DNA of 64,000 nucleotides from Paracoccus sp. IB05 (GCF_016405985.1 NZ_JAEFCF010000019.1:29473-93472), one strand, 5' to 3'; shown: positions 8,350-19,492, numbered from the stretch's first letter. Program-made: numbers and translations. The notes: generated from the sequence alone by a model not told the origin.

Positions 8350-8967
8350 CTAGCTGTCCGGCGGCAGGATACCGAGGCCACGCAGATAGATCCCGACCGA
8401 GGCCTCGAGCAGGTCTTCGGGCGTATAGGGCAGGCTGCCGCCATTGCCGCGCAGGAAAAGCTCCACGATGCCGTGGCTGGTGGCACGGATATGGGCGGCG
8501 ACCATGGTGGCGGGCGGGCGCCGGACAGCAGGGAGCGCGGCGAGCAGCGTTTCGGCGGCGTGTTCCATGATCCCGCGCGCGCGGGTGGCAATCAGCGCAA
8601 GGTCCGGATGGCTGGCCGGTTGCAACCCGCTTTCAAACATCGCCTGGTAATGGCCGGGATATTTGCGCGCGAAGGCCAGATAGGCGCGCCCGATCGCTTC
8701 AAACCCTGCCAGCGCAGAGGGACGGCCCTCATTCCAGGCATATTCCAGCAATGCCGCGAAAATCCCAAAGCCCTGATGCGCCACTTCGGCGATCAGGTCG
8801 TCGCGGCCGGCGAAATGGCGATAGACGGCCGCCGGGGTCACATCGGCGGCTTTGGCGGCCTCGGAGAGGGAAAAGCCCTGCGGGCCATTGGCCGCGATCA
8901 GGTCCAGAGCGGCATCGATCAGCGCCTGACGCAGATTGCCATGGTGATAGCCGCGTTTCGTGCTCAT
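8350..8967 (-). CDS. TetR/AcrR family transcriptional regulator
   Basis: 205 residues. The N-terminal helix-turn-helix (about 15-60) is typical: LIDAALDLIAANGPQGFSLS then AAKAADVTPAAVYRHFAGRD. The C-terminal ligand domain resembles the WHG subgroup. It is the last gene of a minus-strand run (ATPase, metA, ppk2, tetR) with gaps of 38, 15 and 22 bases. A repressor role is usual for the family; targets and ligand are unknown. The stop is followed by the minus arm of the repeat copy at 8278-8336. Confidence 0.85.
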   Translation of the reverse strand: MSTKRGYHHGNLRQALIDAALDLIAANGPQGFSLSEAAKAADVTPAAVYRHFAGRDDLIAEVAHQGFGIFAALLEYAWNEGRPSALAGFEAIGRAYLAFARKYPGHYQAMFESGLQPASHPDLALIATRARGIMEHAAETLLAALPAVRRPPATMVAAHIRATSHGIVELFLRGNGGSLPYTPEDLLEASVGIYLRGLGILPPDS

Positions 8968-8989
8968 GGTCCGATCCGTTCCGGCCGCA

Positions 8990-9877
8990 TCAGCCGCGTG
9001 GCATCAGCTCGGGGCCACCGCTGATAGCCGGGTCTATCGCGCCGATCACGGCTTCGTCTTTGCCCTTGTAATCGACACGGCTCAGCACCTGACGGATCGC
9101 CGCGAGCCTGGCGCGCCGCTTGTCATCCGACAGGATCACGGTCCAGGGGGCATGAGAGGAATGGCTCAGCGTCAGCGTCTCGGCGATGGCTGCGGAATAA
9201 TCCTCCCATTTCGCGAGGCCCTCGATATCGACCGGGGAGAGCTTCCACTGTTTCAGCGGATCCTGTTCGCGCTCGATGAAGCGGCGAAGCTGTTCGGCGC
9301 GACCGACCTCAAGCCAGAGCTTGATCAGAATGACGCCCTCATCGACCAGCATATGTTCAAATTCAGGGACCTGGCGGAAGAAGGTGGCGCGTTCCGCATC
9401 CGAGCAGAAGCCGAAGACCTTCTCGACCACGCCGCGATTATACCAGCTGCGGTCGAACAGCACCATTTCGCCTTTCGCGGGCAACCAGTCGATATAGCGC
9501 TGGAAATACCACTGGCCCTTTTCGCGGTCAGACGGCGCCGGCAGCGCCACGACATTGGCGACGCGCGGGTTCAGGTTCTCGCGAAACCGCGCGATGGTGC
9601 CGCCCTTGCCGGCGGCATCGCGGCCCTCGAAGATCACCACAATGCGCTTGCCGGTGGCTTTCACATCGGCCTGGAGCCGGACGAGCTGGCGCTGCAGCCC
9701 CTCCATTGCCGTATCATAGTCTTTGCGGCCCATCTCTTCGGCATAGGGAAAGCCGGGGGTCAGGATGTCGTCCTTGCCGGCTTTCCCGATGGCCTCGCGG
9801 ATTTCTTTCGGGGCCTCTTTGCGGAAATAGCGGCTGATCGCGCCGTCAAAGGGCAGGTCGGGCTTGTCTTCGGCCAT
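8990..9877 (-). CDS. ppk2: Polyphosphate kinase 2
   Basis: 295 residues, the normal length of single-domain PPK2. It transfers phosphate between polyphosphate and nucleoside phosphates in the cytoplasm. Walker [10 protein letters not shown] at 85-93, Walker B-like [10 protein letters not shown] near 139-148, and the lid with basic residues ([16 protein letters not shown]). The motifs fit the class that phosphorylates ADP or GDP, but nucleotide preference cannot be read from the sequence alone. It lies 15 bases after metA and 22 before tetR, probably co-transcribed. Confidence 0.9.
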   Translation of the reverse strand: MAEDKPDLPFDGAISRYFRKEAPKEIREAIGKAGKDDILTPGFPYAEEMGRKDYDTAMEGLQRQLVRLQADVKATGKRIVVIFEGRDAAGKGGTIARFRENLNPRVANVVALPAPSDREKGQWYFQRYIDWLPAKGEMVLFDRSWYNRGVVEKVFGFCSDAERATFFRQVPEFEHMLVDEGVILIKLWLEVGRAEQLRRFIEREQDPLKQWKLSPVDIEGLAKWEDYSAAIAETLTLSHSSHAPWTVILSDDKRRARLAAIRQVLSRVDYKGKDEAVIGAIDPAISGGPELMPRG

Positions 9878-9892
9878 GGCGCTTCTCCTCGC

Positions 9893-10810
9893 TCAGCCGC
9901 CGATATCGCGCATGTCGAAGGGCGTGTGCTGATAGATCTCGTTGATCCAGTTACCGTAGAGCAGATGCGCATGGCTGCGCCAGCGGTTGCGTGGCTGCTT
10001 TGTCGGATCATTGCCGGGATAGTAATGCGAGGGCACATTGATCGGCGTGCCATTGGCGATATCGCGATCATATTCCTGCTTCAGCGTGTCATTCTCATAT
10101 TCGAAATGGTTGAAGATATAGAGAGCGTTCAACCCGGAATCTTCCACGAGGCAGGGCCCCGTCTGATCGCTGTCGAGCAGGATCTTCATCCCGTCGACGC
10201 CTTCGATCTCGTCGCGTTTCATTTCCGTCCAGCGCGAGACCGGCACGAAACAATCATCCGAGAAGCCGCGCAGATAGGGCGAGGCCGGGGCGACGTTTTC
10301 ATGCAGGAAACAGCCGAAGGCCTTTTTTTCCAGCATATGTTTCTGCACGCCGTGGAAATGGTTGATCATCGCCATGCCGCCCCAGCAGACGCCGAAGGTG
10401 GAATGGACATGGGTCCGGGACCAGTCGAAGACCTCACGCAGCTCGTCCCAATAGGTGACCTGATCGAAATCGAGATGTTCGATCGGGGCGCCGGTGATGA
10501 TCAGCCCGTCGAATTTCTCCTCTCTGACCGCCTGGAAGGGGCGGTAGAAGGTTTCCATATGTTCGGCGGCGGTGTTTTTCGTCTGATGCTCGGTCATGCG
10601 GATCAGCGAAAGGTCGATCTGCAGAGGCGTCGCGCCGATCAGCCGGGCGAACTGGTTCTCGGTCTGGATCTTTTTCGGCATCAGATTCAACAGTCCGATT
10701 TTCAGCGGCCTGATATCCTGCCGCGCCGCCCGTTCAGGCGACATGACCATGACGCCTTCGTCTTGCAGGACGGAATAGGCGGGCAGGGTCTCGGGCAGGG
10801 TGATCGGCAT
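9893..10810 (-). CDS. metA: Homoserine O-acyltransferase MetA, predicted acetyl-CoA specific
   Basis: 305 residues. It activates L-homoserine for methionine synthesis. The catalytic cysteine is Cys142 (STFGVCWGG), with His235 and Glu237 in NHFEYE completing the site. Residue 111 is glutamate in [11 protein letters not shown]. In this family glutamate at 111 has been tied to acetyl-CoA use and glycine to succinyl-CoA use, so homoserine O-acetyltransferase is predicted even though the family name is often given as succinyltransferase. The 38-base gap upstream is too small for a SAM-II riboswitch, so the gene is likely transcribed with the upstream ATPase. Confidence 0.92.
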   Translation of the reverse strand: MPITLPETLPAYSVLQDEGVMVMSPERAARQDIRPLKIGLLNLMPKKIQTENQFARLIGATPLQIDLSLIRMTEHQTKNTAAEHMETFYRPFQAVREEKFDGLIITGAPIEHLDFDQVTYWDELREVFDWSRTHVHSTFGVCWGGMAMINHFHGVQKHMLEKKAFGCFLHENVAPASPYLRGFSDDCFVPVSRWTEMKRDEIEGVDGMKILLDSDQTGPCLVEDSGLNALYIFNHFEYENDTLKQEYDRDIANGTPINVPSHYYPGNDPTKQPRNRWRSHAHLLYGNWINEIYQHTPFDMRDIGG

Positions 10811-10848
10811 GGTCTGTCCTTGGTATGATGCCAGCTGGGCTGTGGTGG

Positions 10849-11730
10849 TCAGGCTGCGCCTGTCTTGCGGTCGATCGCGCGGGCGATCATCGCGTCAAAT
10901 CCATCCGGGCCGGAAACGTCAGCGACCTCTTCGGCAGTGACGGTGACGCCCCATTCGGCCATGGCGGCATAGCGTGGCTGGCGATGGGCGAGGGCCTTCG
11001 CATAGGTCCAGCGCACGAAATGGTCAGGGTCGCATTCGTCCTCGCCGAGCTTGTATTCCGCACGGTAGTCTTCCCACATGCGGGTGAGGAAATCGGGCTG
11101 GTAATACATCGGCTTTGGGGCGCGGTCAAAGCGGCGGACCAGTTCCTCGGTATGGGCATCAGAGCCCTTGATCCAGACCATCAGGAGCGTCTGGCTGAGC
11201 TGCGTCATCACCGGGTCTGTTTCATCCCAGGGGTTCACCACTTCGCAGATCGATCCGGAGGTGTCGCAGATGAAATTCCGGTAGCCATAGAGGTCATTGG
11301 CGCGGGCGATGAAGGGTCTGGTATCCAGTGTCGCCGCGATCTCGGCGCCGCGATGCTGGTCCTGGCGCAGCATATATTCGGCAAAGGGCAGGCCGCCCCT
11401 GGCCGCATCGCCGGGCTTGCCGAGATAGGTCGAAAGCGGCGCCAGGTTGTTGAAGGTGATGTTCGAGGCGATGAAGACGGAATCCGACATCAGGAGTTCG
11501 CGCAGGAGCGGCACCTTCATCGCTTCGCGTTTGAAGTTGTCGGCGATATATTCGCCCATATAGCGGGTGCCGATGCGGTAATCGACCGAGTAATGGAACC
11601 AGCCGCCCTGATCGGCCGGGGCCGCGCGCAGCATATTCGACAGATGCGTCTTGCCCAGACCCGACATGCCGAACAGGAGAACCTGCTTGTTCGGGGCTTT
11701 GAGATAAGCCGCGCCGGATGGGTAAAGCAT
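10849..11730 (-). CDS. P-loop ATPase of unknown function
   Basis: 293 residues from ATG 11730, chosen for AGAGG eight bases upstream; a longer frame to 11793 has no good site. A Walker A motif is visible very near the N terminus ([14 protein letters not shown], about residues 16-29). The rest ([57 protein letters not shown]) was not matched to a named enzyme. A kinase-like or nucleotide-binding role is possible. It heads the run ATPase-metA-ppk2-tetR, 38 bases before metA; the link to methionine or polyphosphate is by position only. Confidence 0.7.
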   Translation of the reverse strand: MLYPSGAAYLKAPNKQVLLFGMSGLGKTHLSNMLRAAPADQGGWFHYSVDYRIGTRYMGEYIADNFKREAMKVPLLRELLMSDSVFIASNITFNNLAPLSTYLGKPGDAARGGLPFAEYMLRQDQHRGAEIAATLDTRPFIARANDLYGYRNFICDTSGSICEVVNPWDETDPVMTQLSQTLLMVWIKGSDAHTEELVRRFDRAPKPMYYQPDFLTRMWEDYRAEYKLGEDECDPDHFVRWTYAKALAHRQPRYAAMAEWGVTVTAEEVADVSGPDGFDAMIARAIDRKTGAA

Positions 11731-12001
11731 GTCGGACCTCTTTGCTCGGATCCGGTCTGAGATAATCCCGCGCGGCGGGGCACGCAATGGCAAAGGGCGG
11801 GGCAGCGTGAGGCGCGCCCGGGATGGGGCTGGTCAGAGGGGGCCGCCTTTGCACTGGCCATCGAGGCCAGCGCAAAGGCTGCTGCCGCGCGCCGCTGACC
11901 CCGGGCGCCCTGCTCGGGGCTGGCCTCCGGGCCTTATGGGACAGGTATCCCCGCTCATTTTGCGGCAGGGCGGCCTCAACCCGCTGCCGTTCCGGCCTGG
12001 G

Positions 12002-12898
12002 TCAGGAACCGGGGCCCGGGGCATTTCCGGTCTTCGGGATCCAGTCGAGAAAGGCCTGCAGGCCCAGCCCCATTTTCTTGCCCCGCTTGCGGCGAAACAG
12101 GACAGGCACCTCGAGGCCGTTTCGGACATTGGTGAATTTCAGCGCCACAAGGCTGCGCGTCTTGAGCTGTTTTCTGATGGCCGAGGCCGGGATATTCGCC
12201 CAGCCCAGCCCTTGTTCGGCCATTGCGGACATCTGGTAAAGCGTGCCCACCTTCCAGAGCTGCGCCGCGATCAGCGTGCTGCGGGTTTCAGGCGGACCAT
12301 ATGGGCTGGCACTGATGATCTGGCGATGGCCCTGCAGGGCCTCAAGCGTCAGCCCCTGCTGGCGGGCCAGGGGATGGTCCGGCGCGACCACGGCCACGAT
12401 GGTTTCCACCCAGAGCCCCGTCACCGCCTCATCCATGCTGATCGTGCGGTCGGCATAGCTCAGACAGCCATCAATCTCATCCCGGGCCAGCGCCCGCAGA
12501 ATATCGGATTGCGGCGCAGTGATCAGATTGACCCGCAACAGGGGATATGTGTCCGACAGCCGCCGCAGCGGCGAAAGGATATTCTCCATCGGCAGGTCTG
12601 AAGAAATCCCTAAAGTCAGCTCGCTTTCCAGCCCCCCGGCCATAGCGCCAAGCCGTTTGTTGATCGCGGCGATATCGGCCACAACCATGCGGGCATCCGC
12701 CAGCACCGCCTGCAGCCTTTCGCTGGGCAGCGCCTCGCGGCCACTGCGGTCAAAGAGGGCAAAGCCCAGATCGGCCTCGAGGCCGGCAACCATCATGCTG
12801 ATGGCGGCGGGCGTGCGGCGCAGGCGTCTGGCCGCCGCCGAGAAGGATCCCTCGTCGACGATGGCCAGCAAAAGGCCAAGCTGTTCTCCGGATATCAT
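12002..12898 (-). CDS. LysR family regulator, divergent from a PACE efflux gene
   Basis: 298 residues. The N-terminal winged helix (about 1-60: LGLLLAIVDEGSFSAAARRL, RRTPAAISMMVAGLEADLGF) and the C-terminal effector domain are typical. It is divergent from the PACE-type transporter at 12993, the arrangement known for AceR/AceI in Acinetobacter, where the LysR protein activates the pump in response to a biocide or polyamine. A 15-bp palindrome ten bases before its start suggests autoregulation. Confidence 0.85.
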   Translation of the reverse strand: MISGEQLGLLLAIVDEGSFSAAARRLRRTPAAISMMVAGLEADLGFALFDRSGREALPSERLQAVLADARMVVADIAAINKRLGAMAGGLESELTLGISSDLPMENILSPLRRLSDTYPLLRVNLITAPQSDILRALARDEIDGCLSYADRTISMDEAVTGLWVETIVAVVAPDHPLARQQGLTLEALQGHRQIISASPYGPPETRSTLIAAQLWKVGTLYQMSAMAEQGLGWANIPASAIRKQLKTRSLVALKFTNVRNGLEVPVLFRRKRGKKMGLGLQAFLDWIPKTGNAPGPGS

Positions 12899-12907
12899 CG
12901 CGCACCG

Positions 12908-12922
12908 TTAAGGAAAACTTAA
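12908..12922. promoter_or_regulatory. Probable LysR-type operator
   Basis: The perfect palindrome TTAAG-GAAAA-CTTAA fits the T-N11-A pattern of LysR boxes (T12909, A12921). It lies in the 94-base gap between the divergent LysR and PACE genes, next to the lysR start. Binding is inferred from position and symmetry. Confidence 0.55.
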
Positions 12923-12992
12923 ATGAGCTTATTTGCCCTGTCAGTATTCATTACAGTATCAGGCTGTAAAACTGAAGCTATGAGGCAAGACT

Positions 12993-13421
12993 ATGCAAGG
13001 CTGGAAACGCCGCGTCACCTATCTCGGGCTGTTTGAGGCCACTGCGATCCTGATTTCATCGACCTTCCTCAGCTATGTCAGCGGCAAGAGCGGTGCGCAT
13101 AGCCTTGCGCTTTCGATGATGATCACCACAACGGCCATCACCGTGAATTTCTTTTACAATCTGGCCTTTGAAGCCTGGGAGGTCCGCCAGGTCAGACGCG
13201 AACGCACCGTTGCGCGGCGCGTCCTGCATGCTCTTGGTTTCCAGATCTGCCTGGTCACCCTGCTGATTCCGCTGATCGCCTGGTGGTTCGAGGTCTCGCT
13301 GATCGAGGCGCTTTTGATGGATATGGCCCTGATCGTCTTCTTCCCGATCTATACGATGATCTTCACCTGGGGCTTTGACCTGGTGTTCGGGACGCCGGCG
13401 CATTTGCTGCAAGAGGCATAA
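12993..13421 (+). CDS. PACE family proton-coupled efflux transporter (AceI-like)
   Basis: 142 residues with four predicted membrane helices arranged as two repeated helix pairs, the bacterial transmembrane pair fold. The helix-1 glutamate that binds protons in AceI lies at the same position here, Glu15 (RRVTYLGLFEATAI). PACE pumps export biocides such as chlorhexidine and short-chain diamines such as cadaverine and putrescine. The substrate of this one cannot be read from sequence. The gene is divergent from a LysR regulator, which very likely controls it. Confidence 0.85.
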   Translation: MQGWKRRVTYLGLFEATAILISSTFLSYVSGKSGAHSLALSMMITTTAITVNFFYNLAFEAWEVRQVRRERTVARRVLHALGFQICLVTLLIPLIAWWFEVSLIEALLMDMALIVFFPIYTMIFTWGFDLVFGTPAHLLQEA

Positions 13422-13650
13422 AGCAGCGACCGCCGGCGCCCCTGGCCAGGATGCCTGGACATCCTGGAGCGCGGCGCGATGCCAGCCTTGCGTACAGCGC
13501 TATCGGCCCGTATCCGTTGCGCGCTGCATGTGGTGAGAGCGCCCGGCCGGGAGAGGGAGATATCCCCTGCGGCAGCCACCCAGGGTATTTCGGTCGGCTT
13601 GGCGCGGAGGAATCGATGCCATATGATCCGCGCCAGGCGAAGGAATATAA

Positions 13651-14874
13651 ATGCGTAAGCTGAAATGTAGCGGTTGCGGCGGCGCGCTGACGCTGGTGAC
13701 CACGGCCGAGGGACATGTTGTCGGTAAATGCGGCAATTGTGGATCTGACCATGTGATCGATGCCAGAGCGCGGCAGCATGTCGTGGTCGAGCATCGCTTT
13801 GCCGAAGCTGGCCGTCCGGCCAATGCGCCCGCTGTCAGCGGTCGGAGACGTCTGATCGGGGCCGGCCTTGGGGTGGCCGGGGTTCTGGCACTTGCGCCGA
13901 TCCTTGGGCGAACAATCTTTGACCCGACAGCGCGGTCCCCGGATCCGCAATCACCCTTCCGAGAGATCTTCAACGTTGGCGGAGAGGGGGCCGCGCCCGG
14001 GCAGTTCCGCGATACGCCGTTTGATGTTGCGGTCGACAGCCTTGATCGCGTGCTCGTGCGCGACAATGGTGACCGCTATTACATTTTCGGGCCCGATGGC
14101 CGCTTTCTGAATAATTACCCCAGACCAACCGGCACCTCTGGCCGTTTCGTCGTGCTTTTGCCGGGCGGCGATCTGATCATGAGCGATCAGCGCAGGTTTT
14201 TCCGTGTCGATATGGAAAGCGGAGAGATCAAAGAGACTGTTCCCGCGCCCGAAGAAATTGATGAATGGAGCAATGGCGCAGCGGAATGCGTGACACCTGC
14301 GGGCGGTATCGCCCTTTACCGGGTGCCCGATAGCCTGAACCCGGACCGCCGCTCTATGGGGTATGGCACCAGCGCGCCGGGCCGCGATGTTGTGATCTTT
14401 CTGGATCGCAACCTGCGCGAGACCCGTCGCCTGAGCGATCTTTTGCCCCAGGCCATTGCTGCGGATCCGATGATCAACCTGGCCGCCCAACCGGTCAGTA
14501 TTGCCGTGAACGGCAATGGCAGCATTTTCATCTATGTGATCCCGGGGGACGATCACGACAACCGCACCGGGGTCTTCGAATTCAACGCCGAAGGCCGTTT
14601 TCAGCGCCGTATCGCGGTGACGCAAAAGTTCAGCGGCTCGATCACTATGGCGCCAGATGACAGCCTCTGGGTGCAAGACAGCTGGATGAGCGAGCTGCAG
14701 CATATCACCGCCGAAGGGGTAAAGACCTGTGAGACGGCAGGCCTTGGTCGCAACCGGGGAGAGGCGCCAGGAAACATATATTCGGTGGCGGCTTACCGCG
14801 ATGGCAGCCTTGCCATGGTTGGTGGAGGTCGGCTGATCCGGGCCGCGCTTGTCAAAGCCGATCACCAGGCATGA
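13651..14874 (+). CDS. Membrane-anchored protein with N-terminal zinc ribbon and NHL-type beta-propeller
   Basis: 407 residues, start ATG 13651 with AAGGA six bases upstream. Four cysteines, C6-x2-C9 and C27-x2-C30, form a zinc ribbon. One membrane segment lies at about 68-86 (LIGAGLGVAGVLALAPILG). The remainder repeats strand-turn units such as PFDVAVDSLDRVLVRDNGD and SITMAPDDSLWVQDSWMSEL, typical of NHL/6-bladed propellers. The topology implied is a cytoplasmic zinc ribbon and a periplasmic propeller; this is inference. I know of no named family with this layout. The gene stands alone between pace and the nrd operon. Confidence 0.7.
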   Translation: MRKLKCSGCGGALTLVTTAEGHVVGKCGNCGSDHVIDARARQHVVVEHRFAEAGRPANAPAVSGRRRLIGAGLGVAGVLALAPILGRTIFDPTARSPDPQSPFREIFNVGGEGAAPGQFRDTPFDVAVDSLDRVLVRDNGDRYYIFGPDGRFLNNYPRPTGTSGRFVVLLPGGDLIMSDQRRFFRVDMESGEIKETVPAPEEIDEWSNGAAECVTPAGGIALYRVPDSLNPDRRSMGYGTSAPGRDVVIFLDRNLRETRRLSDLLPQAIAADPMINLAAQPVSIAVNGNGSIFIYVIPGDDHDNRTGVFEFNAEGRFQRRIAVTQKFSGSITMAPDDSLWVQDSWMSELQHITAEGVKTCETAGLGRNRGEAPGNIYSVAAYRDGSLAMVGGGRLIRAALVKADHQA

Positions 14875-15391
14875 CAGCGACAGCCGTAACGGGGTGCTGC
14901 AATCATGAGCAGATCAATGCCCCCTTCTCTGGATCGGTGCTGCGGTGATTGCCGCCGGGTCCTCGTCGTTTTAACTCTGAAAGCCGCCGTCTTGCGGTTG
15001 AAAGGTTACTCTAGAGGTTAACGTCGACACCAAAGATGCGCCCTCGGCTATGCGTCTCGAGAGCAGAGCTGCCTTGCATCGTGGCGACTATCTTGCTGGG
15101 CCACGATATTCGCCATGTGGATTGGCCAGAGGGCTGCAAGAACGCGAATGACATCCTGGTCCTCCAGGGCGAGGGCGCGTATCGCACAATACCTCTCCGA
15201 CGCCAGGCGGGTTGGCAGGTGGTTTTCACCCGCTTGGCGTGATCACACAGGCTAATATCACGGAGGCCAATATCACACAGGCCAATATCCGGGCTGGTTC
15301 TGTCCGCCCGGATATCATGCCTGCACCAGGGGGGGCCCCCGGCCTGTCCCCGGAGGTCCGGGCAGGGGGCGGACCTCCGGAGACCGCGGCC
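14875..15391. other. 517-base intergenic region
   Basis: Short open frames exist on both strands (for example 15036-15242 plus and 15011-15229 minus) but none has a clear ribosome-binding site or a recognised product. The only structure seen is the 15-bp tandem repeat at 15242-15286, downstream of the nrd operon. Confidence 0.5.
15242..15286. repeat. Three 15-bp tandem copies downstream of nrdF
   Basis: Units ATCACACAGGCTAAT, ATCACGGAGGCCAAT and ATCACACAGGCCAAT are adjacent. Read on the plus strand they would encode a five-residue repeat (I-T-Q/E-A-N), but no gene with a convincing start covers them. Confidence 0.8.
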
Positions 15392-16433
<1,042 letters not shown>

Positions 16434-16450
16434 CGCGCAGCCCGTAAACC

Positions 16451-18577
16451 TTACAGCGTGCAGGAAACGCAGCCCTGCACTTCGGTCCCTTCCAGCGCGG
16501 TCTGGCGCAGCCGGATGTAATAGATCGTCTTGATGCACTTCTTCCAGGCATAGATCTGCGCTTTGTTGATGTCGCGCGTGGTGGCTTCGGCCGGGAAGAA
16601 CAGCGTCAGCGACAGGCCCTGATCGACATGTTCGGTCGCCGCCGCATAGGTGTCGATGATCGCTTCCGGCCCGATCTCATAGGCATCGCGGTAATATTCC
16701 AGGTTCTCATTCGACATGAAGGCGGCCGGGTAATAGACGCGCCCGATCTTGCCTTCCTTGCGGATCTCGATCTTCGCCACGATCGGGTGGATCGAGCTGG
16801 TCGAGTTGTTGATATAGGAAATCGACCCGGTCGGCGGCACGGCCTGGAGGTTGCGGTTGTAAAGCCCGCTCGCCATGACATCGGCTTTCAGCGCTTCCCA
16901 ATCCGCGCGGGTCGGCAGCGTCACCCCCTCAAACAGTTCGGTGACCTTCTCCGAAACCGGCAGCCAGTCGCGCCCGGTATATTTGTCAAAGAACGAGCCA
17001 TCGGCATATTTCGACTTGTCGAAATCCCTGAAACTTTGCCCATGCTCGCGCGCCAGCAGGTTCGAGGTGCGGATCGCGTGATAGGCAATGGCTGCGAAAT
17101 AGACAGAGGTGAATTCGACACCTTCGGGTGAGCCGTAATGCACGAGCTCGCGCGCGAGGTAGCCATGCAGGTTCATCTGGCCCAGCCCGATGGCATGGCT
17201 CTCATCATTGCCGCGCCGGATCGAGGGCACTGCATCAATCGCCGACATTTCCGACACGGCGGTCAGCGCGCGCACGGCCGCTTCGACGGTCTTGCCCAGA
17301 TCCGGGCCGTCCATCGCTGCCGCGATGTTCAGCGAGCCGAGGTTGCAGGAAATATCCGTGCCAAGATGATCGTAGCTCAGATCCTCGTGGAAGGTCGACG
17401 CCTCATTGACCTGCAGGATTTCCGAACAGAGGTTCGACATGGTGATGCGCCCGTGGATCGGGTTCGCCTTATTCACCGTGTCTTCGAACATGATATAGGG
17501 ATAGCCGGATTCGAACTGGATCTCGGCGATGGTCTGGAAGAACTCGCGCGCGTTGATCTTGCGCTTCTTGATGCGCTTATCGTCGACCATCTCGTCATAT
17601 TTCTCGGTGACCGAGATTTCCGAGAAGGGCACGCCGTAAACCTTCTGCACGTCATGCGGCGAGAAGAGATACATATCCTCGTTGTTCTTCGCGAGCTCGA
17701 ATGTCACATCCGGGATCACCACGCCAAGGCTCAGCGTCTTGATGCGGATCTTCTCATCGGCATTCTCGCGCTTGGTGTCGAGGAAGCGCAGGATGTCCGG
17801 GTGGTGGGCGTTGAGGTAAACCGCGCCGGCCCCCTGACGCGCGCCAAGCTGGTTCGCGTATGAGAAGCTGTCTTCCAGAAGTTTCATCACCGGGATGACG
17901 CCGGAGGACTGATTCTCGATCCCTTTGATCGGGGCGCCGGCCTCACGCAGGTTGGTCAGCATCAGCGCCACGCCACCGCCGCGCTTCGACAGCTGCAGCG
18001 CCGAATTGATCGACCGCCCGATCGATTCCATATTGTCTTCAAGCCGCAGGAGGAAGCACGAGATCAGCTCGCCGCGCGACATTTTTCCTGCGTTGAGGAA
18101 GGTCGGCGTTGCGGGCTGGAACCGGCCCGAAAGGATCTCGTCCATGAAGGACATCGCCAGCGCCTCATCGCCGCGCGCAAGCGCCAGCGCAACCATGACC
18201 ACGCGGTCCTCGTAACGCTCGAGGAAGCGCTGACCGTCGCGGGTCTTCAGCGTATAGGAGGTGTAATATTTGAACGCGCCGAGGAAGGTCGGGAAGCGGA
18301 ACTTCTTCTCATAGGCGGCATCCCAGATCTGGCGCTGGAAGTTGCGCGAATACTGATCCAGCACATCGGGCTCGTAATAGCCTTCATCAACCAGATAGCG
18401 CAGCTTCTCGTCCAGATTGTGGAAAAAAACCGTGTTCTGGTTCACATGTTGCAGGAAATATTGCTTCGCCGCCATGCGGTCGGCGTCGAAGCGGATTTTG
18501 CCCTCTCCGTCATAGAGGTTCAGCATCGCGTTCAGCGCATGGTAGTCCAGCGCCGGCTTCACGCCATTGTCGAGCAT
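16451..18577 (-). CDS. nrdE: Class Ib ribonucleotide reductase, large (catalytic) subunit
   Basis: 708 residues, normal for NrdE (about 700-715). It reduces ribonucleoside diphosphates to deoxy forms. The N terminus lacks the class Ia ATP-cone; it starts directly with [20 protein letters not shown]. The C-terminal redox tail ends [13 protein letters not shown], the CxxC that receives electrons from NrdH. The active-site region NLCSEILQ is visible. Its start overlaps the end of nrdI by 19 bases. The stop is followed by repeat copy 2 and then nrdF. Confidence 0.95.
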   Translation of the reverse strand: MLDNGVKPALDYHALNAMLNLYDGEGKIRFDADRMAAKQYFLQHVNQNTVFFHNLDEKLRYLVDEGYYEPDVLDQYSRNFQRQIWDAAYEKKFRFPTFLGAFKYYTSYTLKTRDGQRFLERYEDRVVMVALALARGDEALAMSFMDEILSGRFQPATPTFLNAGKMSRGELISCFLLRLEDNMESIGRSINSALQLSKRGGGVALMLTNLREAGAPIKGIENQSSGVIPVMKLLEDSFSYANQLGARQGAGAVYLNAHHPDILRFLDTKRENADEKIRIKTLSLGVVIPDVTFELAKNNEDMYLFSPHDVQKVYGVPFSEISVTEKYDEMVDDKRIKKRKINAREFFQTIAEIQFESGYPYIMFEDTVNKANPIHGRITMSNLCSEILQVNEASTFHEDLSYDHLGTDISCNLGSLNIAAAMDGPDLGKTVEAAVRALTAVSEMSAIDAVPSIRRGNDESHAIGLGQMNLHGYLARELVHYGSPEGVEFTSVYFAAIAYHAIRTSNLLAREHGQSFRDFDKSKYADGSFFDKYTGRDWLPVSEKVTELFEGVTLPTRADWEALKADVMASGLYNRNLQAVPPTGSISYINNSTSSIHPIVAKIEIRKEGKIGRVYYPAAFMSNENLEYYRDAYEIGPEAIIDTYAAATEHVDQGLSLTLFFPAEATTRDINKAQIYAWKKCIKTIYYIRLRQTALEGTEVQGCVSCTL

Positions 18578-18996
18578 TCCATCCCCCAGAATAGATCAAG
18601 CCCGCGCCGGACGCGGGCGATGTCGGTTTCCGTGCCGGCCAGCTCGAAGCTGTAGAGAACCGGCACATTGCATTTACTGGCGATAACCCGGCCCGCAAGG
18701 GCGTAGGTCTGGCCGAAATTTCGGTTGCCCCCGGCGATCACACCGCGCAGACCGGCGCGCCGGTCGGGGTCATTGAGAAAGCGGATCACCTGTTTCGGGA
18801 CCGCACCGCGCCCCTCGCCATCGGCGAATGTCGGGCAGATCAGAACGAAATCCCCGCCCGGATCCGGCATAGGATCCTGCGGGGATATTGGGATACGCAG
18901 CGCCGTGCCATAGCGGCCGGCGCTGACTTCTTCCAGGCGCGTGACGAAACGCAGGGTATTGCCCGAGGCAGAAGAGAAAAAGACGAGCCCGGGCAC
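18559..18996 (-). CDS. nrdI: NrdI flavodoxin-like activator of class Ib RNR
   Basis: About 145 residues. FMN protein that supplies oxidant for assembling the NrdF metal-radical cofactor. The phosphate-binding loop [12 protein letters not shown] is near the N terminus, and [14 protein letters not shown] is the conserved NrdI glycine-asparagine segment. Start assigned to GTG 18996, five bases after GAGGGG; GTG 19002 is also possible but would overlap its own Shine-Dalgarno. It lies a few bases after nrdH and overlaps nrdE. Confidence 0.92.
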   Translation of the reverse strand: MPGLVFFSSASGNTLRFVTRLEEVSAGRYGTALRIPISPQDPMPDPGGDFVLICPTFADGEGRGAVPKQVIRFLNDPDRRAGLRGVIAGGNRNFGQTYALAGRVIASKCNVPVLYSFELAGTETDIARVRRGLDLFWGMECSTMA

Positions 18997-19006
18997 GGAC
19001 ACCCCC

Positions 19007-19231
19007 TCAGCTGGCGAGGCGGCCGATCATATCGGGACGAAAGCCCGCCCAATGCGCGTCACCGGCGATGACGACAGGGGCCTGGCGATAGCCGAGCGCC
19101 ACAACGCGGTTCATCGCATCGGCATCTTCGGTCAGATCGATAATGGAATAGGACAAGCCTTTGGCATCGAGCGCACGGGTGGTTGCGGTGCACTGAACGC
19201 ATGCGGGTTTGGAGTAAACGGTGATGGTCAT
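19007..19231 (-). CDS. nrdH: NrdH glutaredoxin-like electron donor of class Ib RNR
   Basis: 74 residues, thioredoxin fold. Active-site motif CVQC at 11-14 (YSKPACVQCTATTRALD) and the C-terminal GYRQAPVV plus WAGFRPDMI segments of NrdH. It reduces the C-terminal cysteines of NrdE. It is the first gene of the nrdHIEF operon. AGAAGGA precedes the ATG by about nine bases. Two NrdR-like boxes lie about 260-310 bases upstream, so the leader is long. Confidence 0.92.
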   Translation of the reverse strand: MTITVYSKPACVQCTATTRALDAKGLSYSIIDLTEDADAMNRVVALGYRQAPVVIAGDAHWAGFRPDMIGRLAS

Positions 19232-19492
19232 TGCCTGATCCTTCTACTGTCCCATGTGGCTGCGGTTCGCTGAGAAACGGCCAGCGGAACGCTTCCGCCG
19301 GGTGATATCCTCGCGCCCGTCGCACGGTTTTGTTGCCTTCACTTTGCCCTGGGATCCTGCCGCGGCTCTGGTCTTCCCGAAGGTTTCCCCCCGGGATTTC
19401 CCCTGGCCGTTCCTGCCGCTGGCTGCGCCCGGAAATGCCCCGGTTTCCCCCGGATTTCGGACGCGTCGCAGGCTGCAGGTTTGTTCCCGGAA
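19232..19492 (-). other. Long leader of the nrdHIEF operon
   Basis: About 260 bases lie between the upstream NrdR-like boxes and the nrdH start. Read on the minus strand it contains three similar purine-rich blocks of the form GGGGAAA(T)CC, each followed by a G-rich run, which could form several competing hairpins. No known riboswitch class was recognised and no small gene with a good start was seen. Confidence 0.4.

Noticed and set aside
8960..10828. Long open frame on the plus strand opposite ppk2 and metA
   Set aside because: It is the complement of two well-supported genes; the protein has no family and its frame follows the GC bias of the real genes.
10811..10848. SAM-II riboswitch upstream of metA
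   Set aside because: Only 38 bases separate the genes, too short, and no motif was seen.
14875..15391. Small genes downstream of the zinc-ribbon protein
   Set aside because: Frames of 68-72 codons on both strands lack ribosome-binding sites and recognised families.
19232..19492. Cobalamin riboswitch in the nrd leader
   Set aside because: No B12-box was found, and class Ib RNR does not use B12.
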